A stretch of 35,465 bases of DNA from Planctomycetaceae bacterium (GTDB lineage Bacteria > Planctomycetota > Planctomycetia > Pirellulales > Pirellulaceae). The number at the start of each line of letters is the position of its first letter. The stretch's first letter is position 1. The notes beneath the pieces are model-generated. The model had not been told where the DNA came from. It searched no databases and saw only the letters and a list, made by a program, of their open reading frames with translations. The position numbers were made by a program, and so were the translations under genes. The stretch covers positions 1 through 35,465 of the forward strand of contig PBTE01000022.1 in the NCBI GenBank assembly GCA_002726515.1. Direction: 5' to 3'. This document shows positions 7,853 through 16,788 of this stretch, piece after piece.

Positions 7853-9151
7853 ATGCCGGATTATCCCTCTCGCGGTTTGACCAACCAAGATGTTCGCATG
7901 CGTGGGTTTGCGAATCGTGCTACGCTGGAAGAGTGCTTGAAGTGGCTTGACGACCAGATTTCACCGCTCGCAGCAACAGAACTACCGCTTTGTGAAGCAG
8001 CTGATCGGGTTCTGGCTGAAGACATCATCTGTGAAATTGACGTGCCTGGATTTCGGCGCGCCATGATGGATGGCTATGCGGTTGTGGCAACGGACACTGC
8101 CGGTGCAACACCCTACAATCGTTTGCCATTGGATGTCATTGGTCATGCCTTTCCGGGACAGGAGTTTAAATCGAAAATCGAAGTTGGGCAGTGCGTGCGT
8201 ATCATGACCGGTTCGCCTTTGCCCGCAGGTTCTGATGCGGTCCTCCCCGCTGAACAGACAGAAGTAGTGGGAAATAGAATTTGGATTCAAGCCGATGTAT
8301 CTCCCAAGAAACACGTGGCGAGTGTGGGAGAAGACATTTCCCGGGGAACCCACGTCTTCCGGGCCGGTCGCCAACTCCGGCCACAGGATGTTGGTATCCT
8401 TTCCTCCATTGGTCGTGCAAATGTTTCCGTGGTGCGGAAACCCCGCGTGAGGATTGTGGTCACGGGCAACGAACTTCTCCCCACAGGAAGCATTCCTACA
8501 GGTTGCCAAATCACCGATGCCAACAGCCCGATGCTGGACGCGCTCTGCCGGCGAGACGGTGCACTGGTCCACAACCCGGGAATCGTACCGGACGACCCCA
8601 AGACAATCCGCACCGCGTTGCATGATCAGGCAGACGTGATCCTCGTCTCCGGCGGTTCCAGCGTCGGACAGGAAGACCACGCGCCCGTCCTGCTGGCAGA
8701 AGATGGTAATTTGGCCATTCACGGGATTGCCATTCGTCCCAGCAGCCCAGCAGGTATGGGCCGACTCGGGCAACGCCTCGTTTTTCTGCTGCCGGGAAAT
8801 CCGGTCTCCTGTCTCTGTGCTTATGATTTTTTTGCTGGTCGCGCTATCCGAGTACTCGGCGGGCGCGAGCGTACCTGGCCCTATCCCAAGATTCGACTTC
8901 CGTTGTCGCGTAAACTGGTTTCCACCATCGGGCGTGTCGACTACGCGCGGGTCATCATCGCGGATAATCAGGTCGAACCGCTAGCCATCAGCGGAGCATC
9001 CGTGTTAAGCTCGACGACCCGGGCGGACGGGTTCGTCGTGATTCCTGCCAACAGCGAAGGATACGCTCCGGCTTCTGAAGTGGATGTCTTCCTTTACGAT
9101 GGAGTCAGGATATTGAAAAGCGAAACGGGTTTCAGGGCGGATAATTTCTGA
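7853..9151 (+). CDS. moeA: Molybdopterin molybdotransferase MoeA
   Basis: A 432-residue protein of standard MoeA length. It inserts molybdate (or tungstate) into adenylylated molybdopterin to make the active cofactor. Diagnostic blocks are PLCEAADRVLAEDI, the MMDGYAV motif (D73), RIMTGSPLPAGSDAV, KPRVRIVVTGNELLPTG, the SGGSSVGQEDH loop in the MogA-like domain, FLLPGNPVSC and a C-terminal beta domain ending near STTRADGFVVIPANSEGY. The loop SGGSSVGQEDH departs slightly from the more usual SGGVSVG. A later in-frame ATG at 7898 (MRGFANRATLEEC) would remove only a 15-residue leader; neither start has a clear Shine-Dalgarno. The second MoeA gene begins 63 bp downstream on the same strand, so the two are probably one transcript. 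Confidence 0.93.
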   Translation: MPDYPSRGLTNQDVRMRGFANRATLEECLKWLDDQISPLAATELPLCEAADRVLAEDIICEIDVPGFRRAMMDGYAVVATDTAGATPYNRLPLDVIGHAFPGQEFKSKIEVGQCVRIMTGSPLPAGSDAVLPAEQTEVVGNRIWIQADVSPKKHVASVGEDISRGTHVFRAGRQLRPQDVGILSSIGRANVSVVRKPRVRIVVTGNELLPTGSIPTGCQITDANSPMLDALCRRDGALVHNPGIVPDDPKTIRTALHDQADVILVSGGSSVGQEDHAPVLLAEDGNLAIHGIAIRPSSPAGMGRLGQRLVFLLPGNPVSCLCAYDFFAGRAIRVLGGRERTWPYPKIRLPLSRKLVSTIGRVDYARVIIADNQVEPLAISGASVLSSTTRADGFVVIPANSEGYAPASEVDVFLYDGVRILKSETGFRADNF

Positions 9152-9214
9152 CAACATTTTTCCGCACCTCCAGCTAAAACGCGGGAAGATGGAGGATGAC
9201 TGCGACACTCGCCC

Positions 9215-11167
9215 ATGACTTTTTCTCAACAGCAATTCTTAAACGTCATTGACCGCGATGAAGCGGAACAACGATTTCAGGCAGCAATCCAACTCGACCA
9301 TGTCGGCGAAGAGACGGTGGATCTGCAAACATGTCTGGGACGCGTCCTGGCCCGGGACATCATCTCGCCGGTGGATGTTCCCTCGTTTGATCGATCCAAC
9401 TACGACGGATATGCCGTAAAAGCCGCTGACACCTTTGGAGCAAGAGACGAGGATCCACGGAAATTGCGACTGCTTGCGGAAGTCATCACCACCGCGGTTG
9501 TCCCCGTCAGTGAAATTACAACCGGTTCGGCAGCCGCCATTGCCACAGGTGGCATGTTACCTCGCGGTGCTGACGCTATCGTTATGATCGAACACGCGGA
9601 CCTCGATGCCGATCGGATCGTCGCTCGCAAAGCGGTGACAGCCGGTTTTGGAATCACCTTTGCGGGAACCGACATTTCGGCGGGTGAAACAGTATTACGC
9701 CGCGGCGAATTACTCACCAGCCGAGAGACGGGAGTCCTGGCCGCCGTTGGCACCCATACGGTTCCCGTTCTTCTCCGACCTCGAGTTGCAATCATCTCCA
9801 CCGGCGATGAAATCATCGATCCGACGGAAGCCATGAAGCCGGGATTGGTGTACGATTCGAACGCGCGCATCCTGGCCGACGCCGTACGTGAACTGGGTGG
9901 TGAACCGGTCTCCTTAGGGATCGTGCATGACAACGAGATACAATTGGAGGAAGTCGTTCGTCGCGCACTGGACTCCTGTCATGTCGTGCTACTTTCGGGT
10001 GGAACAAGCAAAGGAGCTGGCGACTTGTCTTACAAAGTGATCCGCCAGTTGAAGGATCCTGGAATTGTCGCTCATGGAGTTTCTCTGAAACCCGGCAAGC
10101 CGATTTGTTTGGCGGCCACGCAAGGAAAACCGGTCGTGATTCTGCCCGGTTTTCCCACTTCGGCAATTTTCACTTTTCACGAGTTTGTGGCACCCGTCAT
10201 CTCTCGCCTGGCAGGTCGCGCCCAACAGCGGCCAGCAACCGCAGCCGCCCGAATGGCTGTCCGTGTCAATTCCGAGATCGGCCGGACGGAATACTTGCTC
10301 GTCGGGCTTGTACAGCGCGACACAGAAACAGCAGAAGGAGTTGAACTGAGCGCCTACCCTATGGGAAAAGGATCGGGATCGGTGACCACGTTCAGCCGCG
10401 CGGATGGGTTCATCACCATCGGTCAGCACGACGAGATCGTGCCGGCCGGGGCGAATGTTAACGTGTGCCTGTTGGGCAGGGAAACACGTGTCGCCGATCT
10501 CGTCGTCATCGGAAGCCACTGTGTAGGACTCGATATTCTACTGGGCCAGTTGCAGGATGCCGGTTTCCACACCAAATTCCTGGCAGTCGGTTCGACCGCC
10601 GGCCTCGAAGCTGCCCGGCGAGGTGAATGCGATCTGGCGGGCATCCATCTGCTGGATGCGAAATCGGGAACCTATAACCGTCCTTTCATCACTGAGGATT
10701 TGACATTCGTTGCCGGCTATCGTCGACAACAAGGGGTAGTGTTCCGTCCGGGGGACACGCGATTCTCAGGAAAATCAGCCGTCCAAGCCATCCAAGACGC
10801 GGCGGGAGACGAGAATTGTGTGATGATCAACCGCAACCGGGGGAGCGGAACACGGATCCTGATCGATCAGGCCCTCGCTGGTAGTGAGCCCGCCGGTTAC
10901 GCCGTACAGGCTCGCAATCACAATGCGGTCGCAGCCGCCATCTCTCAAAACCGAGCGGACTGGGGAGTGGCCATTCAATCGGTGGCGGAACATCAACAAT
11001 TGGGTTTTCTGCCGTTGGCTGACGAACAGTATGACTTCGTATCACCTGTCGCGCGGAGCGGCCGTAGTGCCGTAGTGGCCTTTCAGCAACTGCTCAACGA
11101 CCCGGGATTGCGGGAACAGCTGACAGCAATGGGGTTGCGACAGGATCTTGCAGGTCAGACTTCCTGA
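9215..11167 (+). CDS. moeA: MoeA fused to a PBP-like (LysR substrate-domain-like) module
   Basis: A 650-residue two-part protein. Residues 1 to about 415 are a complete MoeA: DLQTCLGRVLARDI, SNYDGYAV, AIATGGMLPRGADAIVMIEHAD, PRVAIISTGDEII, SGGTSKGAGD and ILPGFPTSAI. The remaining ~220 residues, from VVIGSHCVGLDILLGQL on, form a PBP-like domain (Pfam PBP_like type) with GSTAGLEAARRGECDLAGIHLLD, NRNRGSGTRILID and a C-terminal AFQQLLNDPGLREQL helix. This fusion, with the SKGAGD loop, is the form common in archaea and anaerobes; the PBP-like part is thought to sense or hold an oxyanion, but its ligand is not established. It is clearly not a duplicate of the MoeA just upstream, since sequence and architecture differ. 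It lies convergent to fmdC, whose stop is 79 bp away. Confidence 0.93.
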   Translation: MTFSQQQFLNVIDRDEAEQRFQAAIQLDHVGEETVDLQTCLGRVLARDIISPVDVPSFDRSNYDGYAVKAADTFGARDEDPRKLRLLAEVITTAVVPVSEITTGSAAAIATGGMLPRGADAIVMIEHADLDADRIVARKAVTAGFGITFAGTDISAGETVLRRGELLTSRETGVLAAVGTHTVPVLLRPRVAIISTGDEIIDPTEAMKPGLVYDSNARILADAVRELGGEPVSLGIVHDNEIQLEEVVRRALDSCHVVLLSGGTSKGAGDLSYKVIRQLKDPGIVAHGVSLKPGKPICLAATQGKPVVILPGFPTSAIFTFHEFVAPVISRLAGRAQQRPATAAARMAVRVNSEIGRTEYLLVGLVQRDTETAEGVELSAYPMGKGSGSVTTFSRADGFITIGQHDEIVPAGANVNVCLLGRETRVADLVVIGSHCVGLDILLGQLQDAGFHTKFLAVGSTAGLEAARRGECDLAGIHLLDAKSGTYNRPFITEDLTFVAGYRRQQGVVFRPGDTRFSGKSAVQAIQDAAGDENCVMINRNRGSGTRILIDQALAGSEPAGYAVQARNHNAVAAAISQNRADWGVAIQSVAEHQQLGFLPLADEQYDFVSPVARSGRSAVVAFQQLLNDPGLREQLTAMGLRQDLAGQTS

Positions 11168-11184
11168 CACTGTCTCCGAACCAA

Positions 11185-11200
11185 TGCCGGAATCCCGGCA
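11185..11200. terminator. Possible bidirectional terminator hairpin
   Basis: TGCCGG-AATC-CCGGCA is a perfect 6-bp GC-rich stem with a 4-base loop, in the short gap between the convergent moeA fusion gene and fmdC. There is no U-run, so intrinsic termination is uncertain. Confidence 0.35.
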
Positions 11201-11246
11201 CCGGGTTCAACTCGCGCATGGCTGTTCACCGGATTGGCACGCGCTA

Positions 11247-12062
11247 TCAGGGACGGAGCAGGATCTCTCCGCGACCGCCTTCAATCAGATCACCATGATA
11301 AACGTCGTAAGCGGTGGCAAAGAGTTCTTCGGGAATCTCGAAACCTTGCCGCACAACGTCTCGCAACAACATCGTCATCACACCGGGCTGATAACGACAA
11401 CCGAAGCGAAAACTGGGAAGCAGTCTTGGCTGCTCCTCGCCCAACAAACCAATGGTCCCGCGTCGCATACCGGCTCCGTGCCGAATCCCACAGTTACCCA
11501 GAACCAGAATCGTGCCGGCCAGCATGTTGAACCCCACCAGGTCACCCGCATCACCACCCACCACCACCAGCCCACGTCGCATCGTGTGCCCCAATTCATT
11601 CCCCACACCGCCACGAATCAGGATCGTGCCGTTGGACATCCCCCTGGAACTTCCTCGATAAGCGGCGCCCACCAAATGCCCTGCGCTACCCTGCACGTGG
11701 ATTCGACCACCTTTCATTTCTCCACCCACCCAATCACCCGCATTGCCCTTCACTTCAATTTTTCCGCCGCGCATCTCGCTGCCCACGTGTCTCCCGGCAT
11801 TTCCGTGTACGACAACGTTTCCCGAACTCATTTTGGCGCCGATCCAATGCACGCCCGACAGGTCCCCATGCCAGTCAATCTGGCCGTCAGAAGGATCTCC
11901 CGAAACTTCAAATATTTCAGCCAAGGCCATCTTTCGATTCCCGTGAAACGCGGTCAACTGCTGTATGTCGTCCAACGACATCTCGCGGACGGCATCCGGA
12001 GTCACCCCTTCGACTTCCACGGGTACATTGGTCTGCATCTTCAAGCGGACTTGGAGAGACAT
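11247..12062 (-). CDS. fmdC: Formylmethanofuran dehydrogenase subunit C (FmdC/FhcC)
   Basis: A 271-residue subunit built mainly of a right-handed parallel beta helix. Glycine-rich turns recur every ~19 residues: VVVHGNAGRHVGSEMRGGKI, EVKGNAGDWVGGEMKGG, HVQGSAGHLVGAAYRGS, LIRGGVGNELGHTMRRG and LVLGNCGIRHGAGMRRG. This is the fold shared with the C-terminal domain of glutamate synthase. In methanogen Fwd/Fmd and methylotroph Fhc it is the scaffold on which subunits A and B (and Ftr in Fhc) assemble; it has no catalysis of its own. A fairly short N-terminal domain (residues 1-60) precedes the helix. The gene is divergent from mobA, sharing a 186-bp spacer, and is separated from fmdA by that oppositely oriented gene, so it has its own promoter. 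Confidence 0.92.
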   Translation of the reverse strand: MSLQVRLKMQTNVPVEVEGVTPDAVREMSLDDIQQLTAFHGNRKMALAEIFEVSGDPSDGQIDWHGDLSGVHWIGAKMSSGNVVVHGNAGRHVGSEMRGGKIEVKGNAGDWVGGEMKGGRIHVQGSAGHLVGAAYRGSSRGMSNGTILIRGGVGNELGHTMRRGLVVVGGDAGDLVGFNMLAGTILVLGNCGIRHGAGMRRGTIGLLGEEQPRLLPSFRFGCRYQPGVMTMLLRDVVRQGFEIPEELFATAYDVYHGDLIEGGRGEILLRP

Positions 12063-12248
12063 AAGTTTCCAAGGAGATGAAAAAGACCAGAGTTACCAAC
12101 CATGAAACTGCAAAATGATCCAAGCTCAGGACGAACGGACCACGGCTGGTCCTCTGGTGATCTATAATCGGCTGTAGTATGTTCTTGCCAGCGGCGTATC
12201 CGGCCACCAGTATCCAGCATCCCCCCCTTGGTATCAAGCGACCTGATC

Positions 12249-12902
12249 ATGAAATGTAGTGGCATTGTCCTGTGTGGCGGGCAAAGCAGCCGAATGGGAT
12301 ATCCCAAGGCCTGGCTTCCTTTTGGAACTGAATTCCTGTTGCAGCGCGTGACACGTCTGTTGACCGAGGTTGTCGACCCGGTGGTGGTCGTTGCAGCACC
12401 TGACCAGAAGCTGCCTGAGCTATCGTCACAGGTCCTCTTGGCCCGCGACCGTCGCGGCGGGCAAGGCCCGCTGGAAGGACTGTACGTCGGATTGACCACT
12501 CTAGGAGGTGACTGTGATGCGGCCTTTGTGACCAGTTGCGACGTTCCTTTTCTAGCCCCTGCCTGGATACGCAAAATGGTCCAATTGCTGGAAGGCTACG
12601 ACATCGCGGTGCCCCGGGATGACCATTACCACCATCCACTGGCCGCGATTTACCGCGTCTCTGTCATCGAGCACATAGAGCACTTATTTGCCATGGAACA
12701 GCTGAGACCCCGGTTTCTCTTTTCCAAGGTCAACACGCGCGAAGTTTCTACCGACATTTTGCGGGAGATCGATCCTTCGCTGGCTACGCTCAAAAATCTC
12801 AATCGGCCGGAAGAATACTTCGACGCGTTAAAACTCGCCGGACTCGACATCGATCCCGCCATCGAGAAATTGCTCGTCTCGCCGGATCGAGAACAATCCT
12901 AG
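12249..12902 (+). CDS. mobA: Molybdenum cofactor guanylyltransferase MobA
   Basis: A 217-residue nucleotidyltransferase that joins GMP to Mo-molybdopterin to give the (bis-)MGD cofactor needed by DMSO-reductase-family enzymes, including the FmdB type. The N-terminal motif CSGIVLCGGQSSRMGYPKAWLPFG is the family signature, with GGQGPLEGLYVGL and AAFVTSCDVPFLAP matching the GTP and Mg-binding regions (the Asp in SCDVP), followed by an RPEEYF segment near the C-terminus. I start at the ATG at 12249; an in-frame TTG at 12228 lies upstream. The gene sits between fmdC (divergent) and fmdA (convergent); its last four bases overlap the stop of fmdA. That position points to a dedicated supply of cofactor for FmdB, though this is inference from context. 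Confidence 0.92.
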   Translation: MKCSGIVLCGGQSSRMGYPKAWLPFGTEFLLQRVTRLLTEVVDPVVVVAAPDQKLPELSSQVLLARDRRGGQGPLEGLYVGLTTLGGDCDAAFVTSCDVPFLAPAWIRKMVQLLEGYDIAVPRDDHYHHPLAAIYRVSVIEHIEHLFAMEQLRPRFLFSKVNTREVSTDILREIDPSLATLKNLNRPEEYFDALKLAGLDIDPAIEKLLVSPDREQS

Positions 12903-14608
12903 TCTCCGTGCGAATCCGGCCCGGGCACATCGTCTCCTGCAGATGTTTCCAGATTCCTGCACGGGATTTGCTCGGATTCCTGGAGATAGTGATCGGAAAC
13001 GGGGTAATTGCGAAAGCGGATGGAATAATATTGCTCGAACCAATCCGCAATATCGGGTTCGATGTCCGGATCATAATCCGGACGAACATGCAGGGTTTTC
13101 CCTAGATGCTCCTCGCGAATATCCCCTTCCTCTGCCAGTATCTTGCCTGCCTTGATCACGTACCTTGGCAACTCGAACATTATTTCCTTGTTTTCATGTG
13201 GCGTGTAAATGGTGATATCGGCATCCGCACCAGGACCAAGATGACCCTTGTGATGAAGACCCAGAATTCTGGCTGGAGCGGCGCGGGTTACGATACAAAT
13301 CTCACCCAGTGTATATTCCCGGTCAAGGTCGGCGAGAATGCTACGCTGGCGCACCTGAGGGTGCACCGTTTTGAGTATGTCTTGCCGATAGGTGCGATCC
13401 ATCAACAAACGGATGATTTGCGGGTAGGCCAGGAAGGAACCTCCGTTGGGGTGATCGGTACTCATCACCACCCGCCAAGGGTCCTGGATCAATAAGTACC
13501 ACTCCAGACCAATCGCCCACTGGAGCGAATGCACGAGACTTTTGTTGCGATACTGAATCGGTGCGATTCCGCACCCCGACTCCATCTCGATGTCGGCACT
13601 AAACCATTTGGTACCGTACACGTTTGACAGGAAGTAACCGAGCGGGCCATCTCCCGTCATACTTGTCGTTTCGCCAAACAATACCTGACCCACATCGACA
13701 GTCAAATTTTCGTGCGCATTCACATAATCTGCCAATTCCACCGCCTTGGAGTTGAACGTGTTTTCATCCCCTTCGCCACCACCGTAACTGTGAAACTGGA
13801 TGTGCGTCAGATGCCCACGGTGTCCCTCCAGCGCCCGCATCGTTTCCAGGGTCGTCTGCCAGTTACCCGGCATTCCCAGATTGTTGCAATGGACGTGGAC
13901 CGCGTGCGGCAACCCCAATCGATCCACGGAATGCGCAACTTCGCGAATAATCTGCCGCGGCGTGACCCCAAAATGATCGACCGGTTCGTCCAACCCCGAC
14001 ACGTTACCTGCCTGATGATGCTTCCAGACTTCCACACCCCCGGGATTCACTAATTTCGCGGCGTAGCCCTTAGCCGCCCCCAGAAGCCAACCGACAAAAG
14101 CTTGCAGTCGTTCCAGTTCCTGATTTTGAATCGAATTCATCACATAGTGATTGTTCCCCATCAAGACATAAAAGCCTTTATCAATACATGGCGTATCTTC
14201 GAACTCTTCGTGGGCGTGTCGGGCCGATAGAGGAGGAACGGCAGCGTCAAAAGCTGTCGTATACCCCAGTCCCAAGTACTTGTAGCCTGTAGCAAAGGTA
14301 CTGGGAACGCTCCCCATGGATCCACTGTGAGTGCTCGCCGTGCGTCGAACCGGCGTATCGCGCCGCTTTTCTTCGGGGCGCATTTTTCGCGCCGTGTTCA
14401 CTTTGGGCCCGGCAATGTGGCAATGCATGTCCACCCCGCCCGGCATCACTACCAATCCTGCCGCGTTTAAATGGCGTACTGGTTTCTCATCAGGGTGACT
14501 GGGATTTTCTACGATCCGTCCGTTGTGAACCCACAAGTCGCGTACCTGGCCGTCCAGCCCGTTGGCAGGATCGTAAACGTATCCGCCCGAAATCTTGAGG
14601 TCTATCAT
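12899..14608 (-). CDS. fmdA: Formylmethanofuran dehydrogenase subunit A (amidohydrolase)
   Basis: A 569-residue amidohydrolase-fold subunit that interconverts formate and formylmethanofuran (or a methylofuran analogue) at a binuclear metal site. Metal ligands are in place: H62 and H64 in GGVDMHCHIAGPK, K185 in AAKLVNPGGVE (candidate carboxylated lysine), H240 in HVHCNNLG, H269/H273 in THIQFHSYG and D385 in VMSTDHPNGG. This matches methanogen FwdA, whose catalytic aspartate also has number 385. The start at 14608 gives the IDLKISGGYVYDPANG opening typical of the family. Both methanogen Fwd/Fmd and methylotroph Fhc have this subunit, so it does not distinguish the two types. It is divergent from the DinB gene (210-bp spacer) and its 3' end overlaps mobA by 4 bp. 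Confidence 0.94.
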   Translation of the reverse strand: MIDLKISGGYVYDPANGLDGQVRDLWVHNGRIVENPSHPDEKPVRHLNAAGLVVMPGGVDMHCHIAGPKVNTARKMRPEEKRRDTPVRRTASTHSGSMGSVPSTFATGYKYLGLGYTTAFDAAVPPLSARHAHEEFEDTPCIDKGFYVLMGNNHYVMNSIQNQELERLQAFVGWLLGAAKGYAAKLVNPGGVEVWKHHQAGNVSGLDEPVDHFGVTPRQIIREVAHSVDRLGLPHAVHVHCNNLGMPGNWQTTLETMRALEGHRGHLTHIQFHSYGGGEGDENTFNSKAVELADYVNAHENLTVDVGQVLFGETTSMTGDGPLGYFLSNVYGTKWFSADIEMESGCGIAPIQYRNKSLVHSLQWAIGLEWYLLIQDPWRVVMSTDHPNGGSFLAYPQIIRLLMDRTYRQDILKTVHPQVRQRSILADLDREYTLGEICIVTRAAPARILGLHHKGHLGPGADADITIYTPHENKEIMFELPRYVIKAGKILAEEGDIREEHLGKTLHVRPDYDPDIEPDIADWFEQYYSIRFRNYPVSDHYLQESEQIPCRNLETSAGDDVPGPDSHGD

Positions 14609-14818
14609 GGAGTTCGTCGAACTTCGAGGTTTTTAGTGCAACCTGCCATTTGCCATTGTTCCGCTCTATGATGCAGTCCCGGCCAGAAGAAGGCAAGGAG
14701 GCAGCAGACGGGTTGTTATCTGATGATGATTCAGGGATAAGTAACTTGTTGACCCTGACTGAGGCCGGGGAATACCGACTGGGACGCAGGTGCCCCCTAA
14801 CAGATTTTTCTTCACGCG

Positions 14819-15322
14819 ATGACCGAATCCAATCCTGTTTACAAAGCAGTAGAGCGTATCGATCAGGCCAGGCGTTACACACTAGAACTCATCCGTGACG
14901 TTGACGACTCCGACTGGTTTTGTGAACCAATGCCGGGAACCACGCATCTTGCCTGGCAGTTGGGACATCTGGCCATGGCCGAGTATGCCTTGGCCCTCAT
15001 GCGAGTTCGCGATGCGCAGCCCGGCGACCGTGATATCATCTCACGTGATTTCCGCCGTCATTTTTTCAAAGGAAGCAAGCCCGAACCCTCCGGCAATCCT
15101 TCACCGGATGAGATCCGCACCGTCTTCAATGCGGTGCACGCACAGGTCATGCAGGAAGTACCCTCCTTGGATCCAGCCAGTCTGACCAATGCGCTGGCAG
15201 CACCACATCCCATGTTTGATACCAAACTGGGTGCTCTTGAATTTTGTGCTGATCACGAATTTCTCCACGCAGGACAAATTGGTCTTCTGCGGCGCCTGCT
15301 GGGAAAAAAACCGCTGCGATAG
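14819..15322 (+). CDS. DinB-family putative metalloprotein
   Basis: A 167-residue four-helix-bundle protein of the DinB/YfiT superfamily. The three metal-binding histidines expected for the family are visible: H50 in THLAWQLGHLAMAEY, and H146 and H150 in EFCADHEFLHAGQIGLLRRLLG. Many members are thiol-dependent S-transferases (bacillithiol or mycothiol) or of unknown substrate; no specific activity can be assigned here. Its location between fmdA and fmdB, on the opposite strand, is unusual and could be incidental. Start ATG at 14819 follows TTTTTCTTCACGCG, with no clear Shine-Dalgarno. Confidence 0.82.
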   Translation: MTESNPVYKAVERIDQARRYTLELIRDVDDSDWFCEPMPGTTHLAWQLGHLAMAEYALALMRVRDAQPGDRDIISRDFRRHFFKGSKPEPSGNPSPDEIRTVFNAVHAQVMQEVPSLDPASLTNALAAPHPMFDTKLGALEFCADHEFLHAGQIGLLRRLLGKKPLR

Positions 15323-15386
15323 AGTGAATTTTTAAACGTCGATGCCACACAACAGAGTCGGTGAAGAAATCGCTGCAACACATACG

Positions 15387-15423
15387 GGACCGCAAACCTG
15401 CAGAGGAGGGGTGCCAGCGGTCC
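15387..15423. terminator. Possible hairpin between convergent dinB and fmdB
   Basis: GGACCGC at 15387-15393 pairs with GCGGTCC at 15417-15423 across a 23-base loop in the 117-bp convergent gap. The loop is long and there is no U-run, so function as a terminator is only possible. Confidence 0.22.
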
Positions 15424-15439
15424 ACAAGCTACCATTCGC

Positions 15440-16786
15440 TTAAGAATCTGCGCGGATCATCTGTCGATTCAGTTCCCGCACACGTCGTTCTATCCCTTGA
15501 AGAATCTCCAAATCGCTGGGATGGGATGATTCGAAAGCCGGCCGCAGCGGGATGGGTATGTCGTCCATTCGATAGACCGTGCCCGGAACATTGATGCCGT
15601 AGGTAGCCACGGTGAAGGCCACTGCGGCGGAGCGAGTCGTCGGAGTTTCTTTAGGGTCCATGGCAACATAAGGAATCGACGCCAGATGCTGGCGAGCCGG
15701 TTGGCTGAAATTGGCCATGGGATCACTGGCGATGATCATCGCAGCATCAGCTTCACCACGCGCCAGCACATCGGCCGCGGTATACTCTCCCGGATTGAAG
15801 CGAGGGTAACCCCTCGCCAAATTGACACCAAAAGGATATCCCGTCCGCCAGGAAACGACATTGTCCGCGCCGCTAACATTCCCATGACCCCGATTCGCTT
15901 TGCAGACAAACCTCGTGTAGCGATTCATGTCCCGCGTGAGGGTTAATAGGGCTTCGCTGTTGGCATGTTTTCCACGGGTCATTGTCAGTCCCATACCGAA
16001 GAAAATAACACCAAACTTGGCTGCTTTCATACGGTCCATCAGGTCTTGCCACAAGGAGAGCGGGTTCCCTGTTTCCTGTTCCACTTCAACCGGGTCGAGG
16101 TCGATGCCCTGCGCCAAAGCCCTCAGCGTCCACAAGGCTTCGAAATCTTTACGCGGCTTGATCTGTATGAAAATGTCAGCCGCCCTGGCACTCTTGGTCT
16201 TGCGGACATCGACGATCACACAAGTCCGGTCCTTTCGACCGTTGGGCAAAAACATACCTTTGGGCATCAGGCTGTACTTCGTGAAATGACGGGGATGACT
16301 TTCAGCCGGATTGCTGCCCCAAAACATGATCAGGTCACCCCGGTTGCGAACTTCACCTAATGAACAGGTCGCCTCCCCGACTCCCTGAAAGGCCATTCCT
16401 GACGGCCCATGGCAGACACTCGTGGTCGTGTCGATGTTACCACCGATCCAGTCGCCAATTCCCACCGCAACTCGCTGTGCCTCGGTCGTGGTGTCACTCA
16501 AGCCATAGATCAATGGATATCTGGCACGAGTAAGAATCTGCGCAGCCCGTTCAACGCCTTCCTCGACCGGAGCGGGACGACCTTCGACAAAACAATCCGG
16601 GCGGGTATCGACCCCGTGATTCAAAAACCAGCCATTGCCCAGTACACAGGCGCGCTTCGCCTCTAGAATTTCATGCCCCTGGACTTTGAGGTCAATATCG
16701 TCGCAGACACACCCGCAAAATGTGCAAGTAGCGTCTTTGACAATTTTTATTTCTTCGGGTGAGGAAACCTGGTTGGATTCGATCAC
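15440..16786 (-). CDS. fmdB: Formylmethanofuran dehydrogenase subunit B, with intact Fe-S and Mo/W ligands
   Basis: A 448-residue DMSO-reductase-superfamily subunit that, in methanogens, reduces CO2 to formate (or the reverse) at a Mo/W-bis-MGD centre. C21-x2-C24-x3-C28-DDI plus C47 (RACVLGNGWF) reproduces the 4Fe-4S pattern of methanogen FwdB, and C125 in TTTSVCHGPSG aligns with its Mo/W-binding cysteine. Other family blocks are DLIMFWGSNPAESHPRH, CVIVDVRKTKSARAAD, CKANRGHGNVSGAD, RTGYPFGVNLARGYPRF and IIASDPMANFSQPA. FhcB of methylotrophic proteobacteria is shorter and reported to lack these cofactors, so this version appears redox-competent. Start is a GTG at 16786, two bases after the TAA of fmdD, so the two are translationally coupled. 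Confidence 0.93.
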   Translation of the reverse strand: MIESNQVSSPEEIKIVKDATCTFCGCVCDDIDLKVQGHEILEAKRACVLGNGWFLNHGVDTRPDCFVEGRPAPVEEGVERAAQILTRARYPLIYGLSDTTTEAQRVAVGIGDWIGGNIDTTTSVCHGPSGMAFQGVGEATCSLGEVRNRGDLIMFWGSNPAESHPRHFTKYSLMPKGMFLPNGRKDRTCVIVDVRKTKSARAADIFIQIKPRKDFEALWTLRALAQGIDLDPVEVEQETGNPLSLWQDLMDRMKAAKFGVIFFGMGLTMTRGKHANSEALLTLTRDMNRYTRFVCKANRGHGNVSGADNVVSWRTGYPFGVNLARGYPRFNPGEYTAADVLARGEADAAMIIASDPMANFSQPARQHLASIPYVAMDPKETPTTRSAAVAFTVATYGINVPGTVYRMDDIPIPLRPAFESSHPSDLEILQGIERRVRELNRQMIRADS

Positions 16787-16788
16787 GC

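Noticed and set aside
11148..12080. Long plus-strand open frame opposite fmdC
   Set aside because: It is antisense to the glycine-rich fmdC repeats, rich in His, Thr and Pro, and shows no family; fmdC is unmistakable on the other strand.
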